Positions 35,781 to 46,708 of a DNA stretch of 64,000 nucleotides are shown here, piece after piece (position 1 is the stretch's first letter; the number at the start of each line of letters is the position of its first letter). Under the pieces are notes generated by a model. It saw only the letters and a list, made by a program, of their open reading frames with translations. It was not told where the DNA came from and searched no databases. A program made the position numbers and the translations under genes. The DNA is taken from contig CM073193.1 of NCBI GenBank assembly GCA_037042915.1, positions 8,928,001 through 8,992,000 on the forward strand, in the 5' to 3' direction. The DNA comes from Auricularia sp. M13. Lineage: Eukaryota > Basidiomycota > Agaricomycetes > Auriculariales > Auriculariaceae.

Positions 35781-36735
35781 TGTACAGCCACTTGTGCGGC
35801 ACTGTGCAGCACCCTACCACCACACCAGCCCAGCACCCCAACAACACATTATGGACATATCTCATGGTTTGGATGTGCACCCCCACACCCTCTGACCATG
35901 CTATACTCAATGGTTTCAAGTGGGCAGGTTGCTAGATGCCTGGGCACCAATGCGCGGCATGCGCGGCACTTCTCCTGCTGGGTTTGAAATGTGCGGCACC
36001 CCTTGCTGCTTCAACCACAGCTTCTGTAGTTCTGAAACTTGTCCAGAGCATCATATTAGACTTATATGATCCACATATAGTCAAGAAATAGTGTTCGATT
36101 GTGTTAGTTCATGAGATGTGGTTGAGGGGTAAAACTGCCCCTTTACCACCCAAGCCCAGTGCACACCCAAAACACCATTTAGGCATCCACTATGGACTGG
36201 ACTAGCTGGGACCAAGCTATGGAGCATGTCCAGACTGTTTGTAACACTACAGATGCTGCTGAGGGCACTGGGTGCACATGCGCGGCACGCGCGGCACTTC
36301 TCCTGCTGGGTTTGAAATGCGCGGCACTCTCTCCTGCTCCAACCAGAGCTCCTGTAGTTCTGGAACTTGTTCATTCCATGCTATTACACTACTTTGTTGA
36401 CAATGGTACAGCAGAAAGCCTCTAGGGTACCATGGATAACTCCAAACTGTCGAGGGGCAAAACAGCCACTTTAACACCCGAGTCTGAGGCACACCCAAGA
36501 CACCTTGTTGGCAACAAGATAAGGACTGAAATAGCTGAGATAGTACTATGGACCAAGTCTAGACTGTTTGGAAGACTTTAGGTCTTGTTGTGGGTGCAGG
36601 GTGCACATGTGCAGCACGCGCGGCACTTCTCCCACTGAGTTTGATATGCGTGGCACTCTCCTCAACTCTCCCTAGGGCCTCTCTAGTTCTGAAGCCTGTT
36701 CAGGTCATGCTATTGTGATTAAGGGGGGCTAAGGA
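35781..36735 (+). repeat. left arm of foldback element
   Basis: Inverted copy of 36857-37829. The match runs from GTGTACAGCCAC outward-in to the G-rich turn AAGGGGGGCTAAGGA. Small differences between arms (for example CTAAGGA versus CCAAGGA) show the arms have drifted slightly. Confidence 0.85.
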
Positions 36736-36856
36736 CACCACGAGAAGTGCATGCTATGAGTATTCAGGGGTGGAATACTAGGCACAGACCTGCCCACCAA
36801 CTTGGCTGCCAGTACCAGAGCAGGCCAACTGATTCTGCACTTACTCTCACCATATC

Positions 36857-37829
36857 CTTGGCCCCCCTTAATCACAATAGCATGACCTGAACAGGTTTCA
36901 GAACTAGAGAGGCCCTAGGGAGAGTTGAGGAGAGTGCCACGCATTTCAAACTCAGTGGGAGAAGTGCCGCGCGTGCTGCACATGTGCACCCTGCACCCAC
37001 AACAAGACCTAAAGTCTTCCAAACAGTCTAGACTTGGTCCATAGTACTATCTCAGCTATTTCAGTCCTTATCTTGTTGCCAACAAGGTGTCTTGGGTGTG
37101 CCTCAGACTCGGGTGTTAAAGTGGCTGTTTTGCCCCTCGACAGTTTGGAGTTATCCATGGTACCCTAGAGGCTTTCTGCTGTACCATTGTCAACAAAGTA
37201 GTGTAATAGCATGGAATGAACAAGTTCCAGAACTACAGGAGCTCTGGTTGGAGCAGGAGAGAGTGCCGCGCATTTCAAACCCAGCAGGAGAAGTGCCGCG
37301 CGTGCCGCGCATGTGCACCCAGTGCCCTCAGCAGCATCTGTAGTGTTACAAACAGTCTGGACATGCTCCATAGCTTGGTCCCAGCTAGTCCAGTCCATAG
37401 TGGATGCCTAAATGGTGTTTTGGGTGTGCACTGGGCTTGGGTGGTAAAGGGGCAGTTTTACCCCTCAACCACATCTCATGAACTAACACAATCGAACACT
37501 ATTTCTTGACTATATGTGGATCATATAAGTCTAATATGATGCTCTGGACAAGTTTCAGAACTACAGAAGCTGTGGTTGAAGCAGCAAGGGGTGCCGCACA
37601 TTTCAAACCCAGCAGGAGAAGTGCCGTGCATGCCGCGCATTGGTGCCCAGGCATCTAGCAACCTGCCCACTTGAAACCATTGAGTATAGCATGGTCAGAG
37701 GGTGTGGGGGTGCACATCCAAACCATGAGATATGTCCATAATGTGTTGTTGGGGTGCTGGGCTGGTGTGGTGGTAGGGTGCTGCACAGTGCCGCGCAAGT
37801 GCCGCGCAGTGCCGCGCGTGGCTGTCCAC
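36857..37829 (-). repeat. right arm of foldback element
   Basis: Inverted copy of the left arm, with about 17 bp extra near its outer end, where one more GTGCCGCGCA unit is present. Confidence 0.85.
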
Positions 37830-38956
37830 GGAACTATACATCCCAGTATACTGATAATTTTCCTAACATCTTTCTATTGCCTATTTGGCTTACCCTGCAT
37901 CTGTAACTTGTGGCCCACACTTGACTCTACAATTTGCTCTAGAAATTAACGGAATTGGCTATGTTTCTGTAGAGATATTGTCTGTGCACCACATGCGCGG
38001 CACGCGCGGCAAAACATCCAGGCCCAGGATAACGCGTCGCACACTTCCTCTATACTTGTAGCCTGATACGGATCTGGCGGGAAGTCGGCGAGTTTGATGT
38101 GCAGGAGTGTGAGCGCCGGAGAAGCCCTGAGACCCCTGACAACATCGCGCATGCGGCGTGTGTGCAGGCCCAGCGACAGCAGAGCAGGAAGGTACGGATA
38201 CGGGCCGCTCGGCCACGCTACTGGACTCAACCCCCGCATGTCCAGCACTACAAGACACGGCAGATCGATTTCTTTGGCGACGAAACTGGTATCGAATTGC
38301 GGTAACCCGAAGGTGCGCTCGCCGATTGTGCACCCAGGCGCGTCGTTCAGACTGAACGTGCGCAGAGCGGGCAGGCACGGGAAGTGGAGGAGTAGGCTAG
38401 TCACGGGACGGACATTCGGCGCCACAGCGGATATATGTGCAATGCGGCCGCTCTCGCCTTTCAGGGCCACCGCCAGCGCGGTGAGTGTGAGGCCGTCGCA
38501 AGCGAACGGGGTGAAGTGGAGAGTCAAATGCAGCGCGAGATCGCCGCTCCGCCCGAGGACAGCACCTATGAGGCGCTCGTTGGAAGAATTCGGGGGATAG
38601 GGGCTGTCTATCCAGCCGCTTTCATGCCTGACGTCGAGTGGACGGTCACGACAGCACTCCGGGCAGGCGCAGTGCCGGGAATGCCGCGTCGTGTAGTAGT
38701 CCAGGTGCGTCCAAAGCGACGGCGTGCACAAAGCCAGGGCACGCCACTTTCCGCAGACTTGCGCAGCGGAAGCGCGGTCGCAGAGGTGCAGGTACTTCCA
38801 GACGTCGCACCAGAGCTGGTTCGGAAGGTCCCGGGGTGGTGCAGAGGTGCTAGAAGATGTCCAATGGCCATGTAGGCCGTCCTTCCTCAGCGCAGTTCCC
38901 GATCTGTGGGATAACAGAACTTACCCCGAGTACTGCACCAAAGACGAGATCATCAT

Positions 38957-39956
38957 TCTAACCTCGTTGTACCGTCATCCGCATCAGCAGGAGTGTGCGG
39001 GGCGGAGTGTTCCCTGAAGACTTGAACAGGCACGCAGGAGTCAACGAGCGTCTGCGGAGTATGAATGCACCATACAGAGCCAATACAGAGCGGGACCGAA
39101 CAGAACAAACACCGTGGCTTTGCTGCACTCCGATTGGCGAGAAAACAGTCATGTTTCGATAGCGGACGCTCTCTCGCCTGCGGGATGCAAGCTCAAGCCA
39201 GCGCAGGCGATGTAGAATACAGAGACAAGCACAAGACAGAGGAAGGCAAGAGGGGAGGGATGGAGGGTGTGACAAACGGAAAGCACTTCTAATGTGCTAA
39301 TCAGTAATGCGAGGACGATTCAGAGGTGCTAATCGACGTGTACCTAATGTGCTAATCAGTAATGCGAGGACGAGGTGGGGAATTGGCAAGCAGGCGGATC
39401 GGTTATATACTAGAAACATGAAGCGTAGTGGTCGTGGTCATGAAGCAAGTAGTCACGAAGCGAAGTGGTTGCGAAGCGCGGTGTGTGCGAGCGGAACAAG
39501 GGTACAAAGGGGCGATCTCCGTTGGCAAAGCCCGGTGACTTGTCCAAGTCACGTTCTACAGAGAAATCGCTCCAAGTGAGATCGCTTCTTCAAGTTGAGC
39601 TTCACCTTCCTCTACACGACCTGGAGAGCATGGGATACACAGCACGAATCGCATGTCATTGAATGACCAAGCAACGGCCACGTCCAAGTGGCACAAAATA
39701 AGATTCTACGATGCGTAGAACACTACGTAAGTAGCATACCGAATGCGTTGAGATATACATTGACAGCGAGACCGACAAAAAGAAAACGGAAAGTCAGTAT
39801 GGCCCAATTCTTGGGCAGTCGGCGTAGTCCAGAGAAAGGAACACAAAAATAAAAGAAAGCAATGCACAAAACACCGATTCCCGCCTACTTGGCAAGGACA
39901 TTAGCATACAAGTAGGCAAACAGCAAACAGACGACCACTCACGGCAGCTCACCCCC
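38957..39956. other. intergenic with one 30-bp direct repeat
   Basis: No gene seen. A 30-bp word beginning CTAATGTGCTAATCAGTAAT occurs at 39289-39318 and again at 39344-39373. The rest has no visible structure. Confidence 0.55.
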
Positions 39957-42900
39957 CTATTTACGCGCGTTCGGCCGCCCCGCCTTGATGGTCGGCTTTT
40001 TAGGCGGCGGCACGACAACGGCCTCGCAGACGATATCATCGTCCGACTCCTCCTTCGCCTTGTCCTGGTCCTGTTCCTTCAGCGCTTTCAGCCTGGCCTC
40101 CTCCGCCTCCTCGGCTTTCTTCTCCTGCTTCCAATGCTCAGATAGTTCCTTGATGACACCGTCCAAAGTCTCGCGCTTGTTAGCAAGCTCGTGGTTCTGC
40201 CAGAGCTTGTTCTTGTCGTCGCGTTGCTTCTTCGGCGGCGTCTGCAAGCAAGCCAAGCGAAGCGTCAACGGAAACCATTTGGCAAAAGACGATTGAGAGT
40301 GCGTACCAAGATGGCCCGAGTGTATTTCTCCGGCTCGCTGACGAACGTCTCGGCGAAATGGAGCAGGTAGAGCCCGCAATCGCAATAGTTCGGCTGCGTG
40401 GGCACCTAGAAACACAGTCACGGCCTCAGTCAGCATTGCGGACGACCTGGAACCGGAACCACTCACAGTCGCCTTCTTGCCATCGGGGACGGACGTCTGG
40501 TCTCGCGGGATCTTGCGCTTGTCCTCGGCCTCCGCGGCAAGATACTTCTGCAGGTTCTTGATCGCCTGCGGATGTCGCCCGCCGAGCGAGTCGAACGTGA
40601 AAATATACGGCCTGGCGAGAGTAACTCGAGTCAACCCACCGCACGCTTGTGCAAACGCGAACACGTACTTCTTCATGAAGTCGGCCGCCTCGTCACTTTC
40701 AGTTTCCGCAACGTCCATGGCGACGAGTTCGTCCTCGTCGTCAATCGTCGCCGGCGTCGCCGCACGCGACTCCAGCGGCGGAGGCGGCGGCTGCCCCGAG
40801 CCGAGCGAGATGCTGCGCGCCCTCGTCGCAGGGGCAGGGGCGCGTTTGTCCTTGCCCGCCAGCAGCGGCGCCCCGTCCTCGGAATCGTCCTCGAAGAACG
40901 GCGCGTCCACCTCGACCACCGCGGCCTCATCTCGCTTCTCGCGCTCAAGCAGCGCAGGGTCGATGTGCGCATTCGAGTTCGAGTCCGCGCTGACAGGGTC
41001 CTCCAGGGAGCTCTGCGCAAAACGGTCCGTAACGCTCATCGTGACGCTCATCGCGTCGGCGTCGGCGTCGACGTCCATGGGCACCTGGTCCGACTGCCCT
41101 TGCCCTTCCGTTTGCTCTTGCTCTTGATCGTCGTCCTTGACCTCGACGATCTCGGCGGGCGCAGGGGTGGGCGTCCCGCTCCCGCTAACGGCCGCCTTGC
41201 CTTTCTCTTTCTCCTCCGAGTCGTCGTCTTCCAGCTGTTTCGCCAGGATGCGCGTCGATACGCGGCGCGGCGACGCGGCCTTGGGCGGCGGCGGACGCAG
41301 CACGTACTCCGGCTGGTAGATGATCGCGAGGTACCAATGGATGCTGCACGAGACGAGGTAAGCGACACAAGTGAACGGGCGAGCGAGAGACGCACTGCTC
41401 GTTGATCGGCACGATAATGTACTTCTTCTTGAAGATGTCCACCTTGTTCGTCCACTTGCGCACGCTCTGGTATCCCTCTTCGAAGCTACCACTCCTACAT
41501 CAGCAGACTGCCCGCTCACGGAGAAAATTGCAGAGGGAATGAATGAACGCACTTCTTCTGGTTGAGCTTCTTGTAGAAGAAACTGGAAAAGACATGGACG
41601 TCGTCCGCGACTTCGGGGTTGACGGCCCGCAGTCGCGAGAGCCAATATCTATGTACGATACGCAAAAAGCCGCACTCAGCCACAAGGCACACGCGCGAAA
41701 ACCGAAGCTCACGCACTTGAGTCCGAACTCGATGAGCGTATCGTTGAGGAACTCGCCCGGCTCGAGTCTCCGCAGGTCGCCGAGCGAGATGTTGAGCGCG
41801 CCCGGCCCCCCTCTCGGCCACACAAGAATGCTATAGGCAGGCGGCGGGGCACCAGTCAGTCAGCCGAGGGGACGTGACGATGAGACACGCGGACGCACAT
41901 CTCCTCCAAGTTTTCCTTCTCCTTCTCCTTCTCCTTTTCCTTCTCCCGCGACTTGGGCGGCTTCTTCACGAGCAGCTTGCTGATGTCGTTAATGGGCAGC
42001 AGGCTGTCGAGCGGGTCGTCGCTGTCGTCCGCGTCGGGCGCTTTGTACGTCGACGATGACGACGCCCGTCGCGAGCGCAGCAGGCGCATCGAAGGCCTAC
42101 GCGTCCGGAAGACATGAACAACGCATGCACAAGAGTAAAAAGAAAGGACGTACCCCGCCTCGCCGGAATCGCCGCTCCACCGCGCCGTGCTGTAAAACGA
42201 CTCGGCCGCGACGGCGTCCCTGTCTTTATCCTTGTCCTTGTCCTTTTCCTTGCCCTTTCCTTTAGTGGGCTGCAGATGCCGTCGAATGTCCTCCGTGCCC
42301 ATGCTTGCGCGTTTCTTCTTGGACGACAACGAAGAGGAAGACGGCTGCGGGCGCGGGTCGAGCAGCTGCGCCTGCTGCGTCACGGCGGCCTCGCGGCACG
42401 CCAGCGCGACGAAGTTTTCCAGCGTCGTGGGTCTGTGAGGTGTGGCGGGTCAGCAACTCGACTCGACTCGACGAGACGGGCGGCGTACGTGATTATGCCC
42501 GGCTTCTTCTCCGCGAAGCGAACGATGTGCCCGAGCACCTTCTCCTGCATGGCCTGCGTCCACCCGTTGTCCGGCGCGAAGGGCCCGAAGCGCAGGATGA
42601 TCCAGCCCATCAGCCCGCCGTCCTCTACAGAACAGAGCGTGTGGGTTTACTTAAGCCACGAATTCACGGACAACGGAGGCGCGCGCGGCCAGGGTGCTTA
42701 CCGGCGTCAAAGAGCGGCGAGTTGAAGTCGCGGATGTGCGACTTGACGCGGAAGCGCAGCCCGCCGTGGGTCGGGCAGGTGGTGCTGGTCATCTGCGCGG
42801 CAGCCACAGTGTGAGTTTCGGACAGAGGATGAAAGGCAACGCACCTCGAAGGAGTCGATCTGGTCCTTGCGGAAGATGGAGATGCTCTTCTTGCAGTCGG

Positions 42901-44102
42901 CGTCGGAGAACACCTCGAGCGCCTGCTCGCCGACCACGAGCCATACGTCCGGCACGGGGTCGTCCAGGTCGCTCCCGGCCTCCGCGCCGTCGCACCACCG
43001 CTCCATGCCCAGGCAGAACGCCGAGACGGGGATGGGCGCGAACGGCGCGCTGACGCGCGAGCGCTTGGCGCCCGAGACAGAGGCGGAGCGCGAGGTGGAC
43101 GCGACGGAGCGTGTCTCGCTGACAGGCCCAAAGCGGTCTGTGCGCCTTTTGCGCTTCTCCGCCTCCTCCTGAGGCACGGCGGCGGGCTTGTTCTTGTTGG
43201 ACGCCATGCCCCGGCCGAAGCGCGAGTCGAGCGAGACCTCGCTGGCGTCCCGGCCCAGCATGAGCGAGACCTGCGCGGTCCTGCTCGGCGCGTCGTCGCG
43301 CTGCTGCGCCTGCGGCTGCTTGCCCTTCATCCTGCCGCGCACGGGCATCTTCTTGCCGTTCGCCGCGGGTGCGGAGAAGTCGTGGTCGGGCGGGAGGCGG
43401 CTCTCGAAGCCCGCGATGCGCTGTTTCACGATCCCGTCGGGCATATGATAGCGCGTGGGCGTCGTGTATCGTGTCTTGCGGCGTGGGCTCTTGTCCTTCG
43501 ACACGGGCGTGGTGAAGTCTGTGCCTTTCGGCACATCGATGATCTCGAGGTCGTCGTCGTCGTCGTCGAAGGAGGTGATGGGGTCAGACTCGTCGGCCGT
43601 CCGTTTCTGTTTCTAGTTGTCTCAAATGATTGCTCATGGGCCAAAGTGTGGGCGTACCTTGTCCTTGTCCTTCTGCGGGCTGAACGGCGATACATGTGGG
43701 ACACCCAGCTTGTCATGAAGCGGGTGAGGGCCCTGCTCGTCGTCGATGACGATAACCTCGGTAGACCCGTTGCTCTTGCGCGCATGCGAGACGTCGGGGG
43801 TATGGTTGAGTTTCTGGATCTTCGTAGGGACGGTCTTGAGGGCCCAGTTGGGCACGACGGGGAGCACAGCGCGCTTGCTTGCGGCCGACCTGACATTATT
43901 GTTCGCGGCAGCCCCGTTCAGCTGATTACGCTGCACAATAAGACATCAGCAGTCAAGAATAAAAGATAAATAACTTGTACGAGGCGCGACGCACTGTTCT
44001 GGCTGGCGTCGCAATGGGTGTCGGCGCCGCCGTCCACTGTTTCGGAGGCGGCAGCGGCGGCGGGGCGGTTTCCTCGACATCGTGCTCGCTGTCTGACGCC
44101 AT
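39957..44102 (-). CDS. Ulp/SENP-type SUMO protease, Ulp2-like (1137 aa, 13 exons)
   Basis: Predicted cysteine protease that removes SUMO. Suggested join 44102-43995, 43930-43658, 43612-42845, 42792-42702, 42624-42489, 42432-42154, 42096-41899, 41830-41717, 41648-41553, 41485-41396, 41343-40467, 40405-40307, 40241-39957; every phase fits. Residues 1-600 are charged and disordered, with a PH-like segment near 330-400 (ICMERW.. WLVVGEQALEVFSD), basic NLS-like runs and KEKEKEKEKE. The C48 core starts at about 620 (WPRGGPGALNISLGDLRRLE, PGEFLNDTLIEFGLK). Catalytic residues: His720 (IHWYLAII), Asp near 968 (FTFDSLGG), Gln1014 and Cys1020 (QPNYCDCG). An acidic insert of about 230 residues separates His from Asp, as in Ulp2/SENP6-7 proteins. 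Translation may start further upstream: the frame is open 5' of 44102, but without an ATG. Confidence 0.88.
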
Positions 44103-46282
44103 AGCTGTCGCTTTGCGCTTCTTAAAGTTGTAGAACTGGCTGCGGCGCGTGAGCAGGCCTGGGAAGACGGCGCGGCGGGTGTGGCTGGGACGGACGATGA
44201 GGACGCGTCGCGTCGGTGGCGTGGAGGCAGGCCGTGGATGCTTGCTACTTGCTGTTGCTCAGACCGTGCGAGCATCGGGCGCGCCGGGGCTGGGCGGCGC
44301 GACGAGCGGGACAGCAGGGGACAGCGGCGGTAGCGGACGATGAGGCGGCGGACTTGGACCCGGCCGCGGAGTCTGCAACGCGTGCTCCTTGCCATCCGAC
44401 CACCTCCTCCCAGCCTCTCGCGCGCCGTCAGACCTCGACAGTACTGACAGGGGAAGCTGCCTGATGGTCTGCGCACGCGGTGCCTCAGCCTTCGCTCGTC
44501 GATCATCCCGTTCACTCGAAATGCACTGCACTCAAATCTCAATGCTTTCATACTCTCTGCCAAGGTCGAAATGAGCTTAAATGGCTATACAGAGATCTGG
44601 AACTACTGGACAACTAGGCTTGTTGCTAATGTTGAAATCGACTCTGCCTTGCGTGCAGCTGCAACCGATGACGCTCTCAGATCGCTGCCCGCCCCTGTTA
44701 CCGCTCCCTTCTATCTTGACAACGTGTCTGAATGGCTGCTGTCATTCTCTATGAAGGCATATTTGACTCTGTGGTGGAAATGCTCAGGCTCTATCTTGGT
44801 TGCTCCGTCGTCTCGCCCAAGTCGGGCTGCTCTCCCGAGCAGCTCTCAGCGTGTTGTCCACAGCACAACCAGACGCAGGCCTGGACGCCCCGCAACATTA
44901 AGCCTTTCGAGGCTAGCTGTGCTCCGTTTCTCACGGATTTGGTTCATTCACGCTGTCTACAGTCGTGTTGAACCCGGACACAAAAGTATGTTGCAGCGAA
45001 CTTGGGCACAAGGCTAATAGGTGCACCAAGCCATGCAAACCGGGCCCAGACGACCCGCACAATAGACACGCTGGCTGCTGCCAGCACGGACCCATTGTGC
45101 GCACACACCCTGCAACCAATCCTTATGGATGCTTTTTCGACCTATGAGAAGCCATTTACAGTGACAGAAAAAAATGTTTGTACACCCCGATTTGATCGAC
45201 TTTTGTATGTCCAGTCTCTGTTACAACCCATGCTCGTCCGACCCTTCTCTACCCTTCGGTCCTCTCGCCTCGCCCTTCCTTCGGTTCGAGTATATCCATT
45301 CTTCACTCGATTCCCTTCGCTTCCCTTCGCTTCCATTCGCTTCCTATTCCTTTCGCCTCGCTTCCCTTCAATCCTATCAGTCTCGCCTCGCCTCCGCATC
45401 GCTCCGCTCGACCTGGATCACCTTCTAACACATTCTAGTATCTTTCTAATCATCTTCCGTCACTCCCTTTTGCTTCCTAAGCACTCTGTCATCATTCTGA
45501 CTCACTCCGCTCGATATCGGATCACTCTGACTGCGATCACTGCGCATTCCTGTGTTTCGTACTTCTATTGTTGATCCGACCGGTCTAGCAGTTACCCGAG
45601 TGTCTCCCATGTGATTCTGTGCTTTCCTATTTGTATCCTTGCCTCGCTTTGATGTACTCTAGTTCGAAAACCGAAATAGCAACAGCCTAGTTTCGTCCCA
45701 CCTCACTAGAGCCGCACCACTCAATCCGGCCGCTCTCCTCGCTCGCCTCGCTTTCTATCGGCACCTTCGGCTCACTCTTCCTTCTATGGACGCTCGAGTA
45801 CCACGATTACCTCTCGAGCGCCCCCGTTCGCCTACTACGGGCTCCGGGGGCCATAGGTCATCTGTCGGGCCACCCGTCAAGGTTCCCCATCCGCGCCTGG
45901 CTCCCCGTCTTAGACATCGGTCTATCGGTCGATCCGAGGCGTCCTAGTTGGTTCGGTCACGCGCTTAACAGTCTCACAACTCCATAGCAAGCTATCAAGC
46001 TCGTTCCCAGCAGGCTCTGCAAGACTGACGAGACAAGCAAGTAGATTGCGGAGCCGCTGGCACCACTGATCGTCACGTCACACACGCTTACCCTGACTAA
46101 GCAGGCGCTTCCCTCACCAGGCTTCGGTCGCGATCACGCCGCAGTCAGTGCTTGCTCAGTGGCACCAGCACCTTTGGCCGTGTACATCCTACTCCAGATA
46201 GCAAATTCCTTATTTCTATGTGAGATACAGACATGCTTAAGCAGCCTAGAGCTCTTGGAAGAGACACTCTGATTGTCAGTCA
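44103..46282. other. intergenic, low-complexity; one weak reading frame
   Basis: A frame at 44571-45017 (MSLNGYTEIWNYWTTRLVAN...) has some protein-like text in its first 60 codons but no family match and no clear continuation; I do not call it a gene. 45190-45460 is dominated by TTCGCTTCCC-type pyrimidine repeats. 45460-46280 shows nothing recognisable. Confidence 0.4.
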
Positions 46283-46700
46283 ATGCTAAGCAGGGATTTG
46301 TGTCGGCTGCGCCACTTTCGTCTTTTTTCACCAACTCGTCCACCTGATATGTGTCTATCGCAGCCCCCAGAGCTGCTGCACAGTCAAAAAGTGCTCAAAG
46401 TCTTTGACAAGTGCCCTTGTGCAGCACAAATCCATGCTAGCATGGCCCAGCAGGCCGGCCAGCATGTCATTTTTTCGTCAGGCACCAGCAGCGGGAAGAC
46501 TCTGACTATGTGAATGCCCTTGCTTGTGGACCCGGACCTAAACCTGCTGGTATTCAGTCCCATAAATGACCTGGGTGAACAGAAGGCAAAGGAGCTCAAG
46601 AGTGTTGAGGCCAAGTCAGGTATCAGTGTTGCGGTCCTTACCTCAGACTCATGTTTCGAGGAAGTTGTGCAGGCGAGTAGAGAAACGAGAACCTTACTGT
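46283..46700 (+). pseudogene. RecQ/DEAD-type helicase fragment
   Basis: The translation around 46385-46680 reads KVFDKCPCAAQIHASMAQQA, then VIFSSGTSSGKTLTM (Walker A, motif I), an in-frame TGA, and then DPDLNLLVFSPINDLGEQKA. This is the Q-motif/motif I/motif Ia order of the superfamily 2 helicases that are abundant and often broken in Agaricomycete repeats. No motif II-VI follows, and the frame enters the AATTGGAAC array, so only an N-terminal fragment is left. Confidence 0.6.
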
Positions 46701-46708
46701 GCCCCACA

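Larger units (their letters stand above)
35576..38025. mobile_element. foldback (long inverted repeat) DNA transposon, non-autonomous
   Basis: 2450 bp bounded by AGGATAAC target duplications (35568-35575 and 38026-38033). The extreme ends are inverted (GGGC...GTTTTGCCGCGCGTGC on the left, its complement on the right). Inside are two arms of about 955 and 973 bp (35781-36735 and 36857-37829) that are near-perfect inverted copies around a 121-bp centre. The arms carry several clusters of GCCGCGC/GCGCGGC words. The mirrored short open frames in the arms have no protein similarity I recognise, so no transposase is seen. An 8-bp duplication suits hAT-like or related superfamilies, but the GGGC ends are not the usual hAT CAGGG, so the family is left open. 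Confidence 0.85.
35191..38850 (-). pseudogene. F-box gene split by a foldback transposon
   Basis: The 5' part (about 38850-38034) encodes the F-box and LRR-like region: PPRDLPNQLWCDVWKYLHLC, then AAQVCGKWRALALCTPSLW and on to YQATSIEEVCDAL. The 3' part (35575-35191) encodes ICRVEGIRLADEDWLLAAFS through WAAFVDARILS. Between them sits the 2450-bp element 35576-38025. The intact relative at 21086-22320 reads straight through the same point (EEVRDALASVRVCRVEG), which proves the interruption. An 8-bp repeat, AGGATAAC, flanks the insert on both sides. Both halves keep open frames and high similarity to the paralogue, so the insertion is young on the gene's time scale. A 5' ATG at 38956 would require a 21-nt intron and is doubtful. 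Confidence 0.87.

Noticed and set aside
35781-37829. Mirrored short open frames in the foldback arms as genes
   Set aside because: Each appears twice in opposite orientation only because the arms are inverted copies; no protein family or codon signal is visible.
38904-38956. Tiny first exon (MMISSLVQYSG) with a 21-nt intron for the split F-box gene
   Set aside because: The phase fits and the splice-like ends are neat, but 21 nt is below any intron size seen in this window; the true start probably lies elsewhere.
40572-41405. Plus-strand frame of 277 codons
   Set aside because: Antisense shadow of the Ulp-like exon that encodes the acidic insert; Arg/Leu-rich and without motifs.
44571-45017. 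Possible gene beginning MSLNGYTEIWNYW
   Set aside because: Partly protein-like, but no family match, no clear intron chain and no end; too weak to call.
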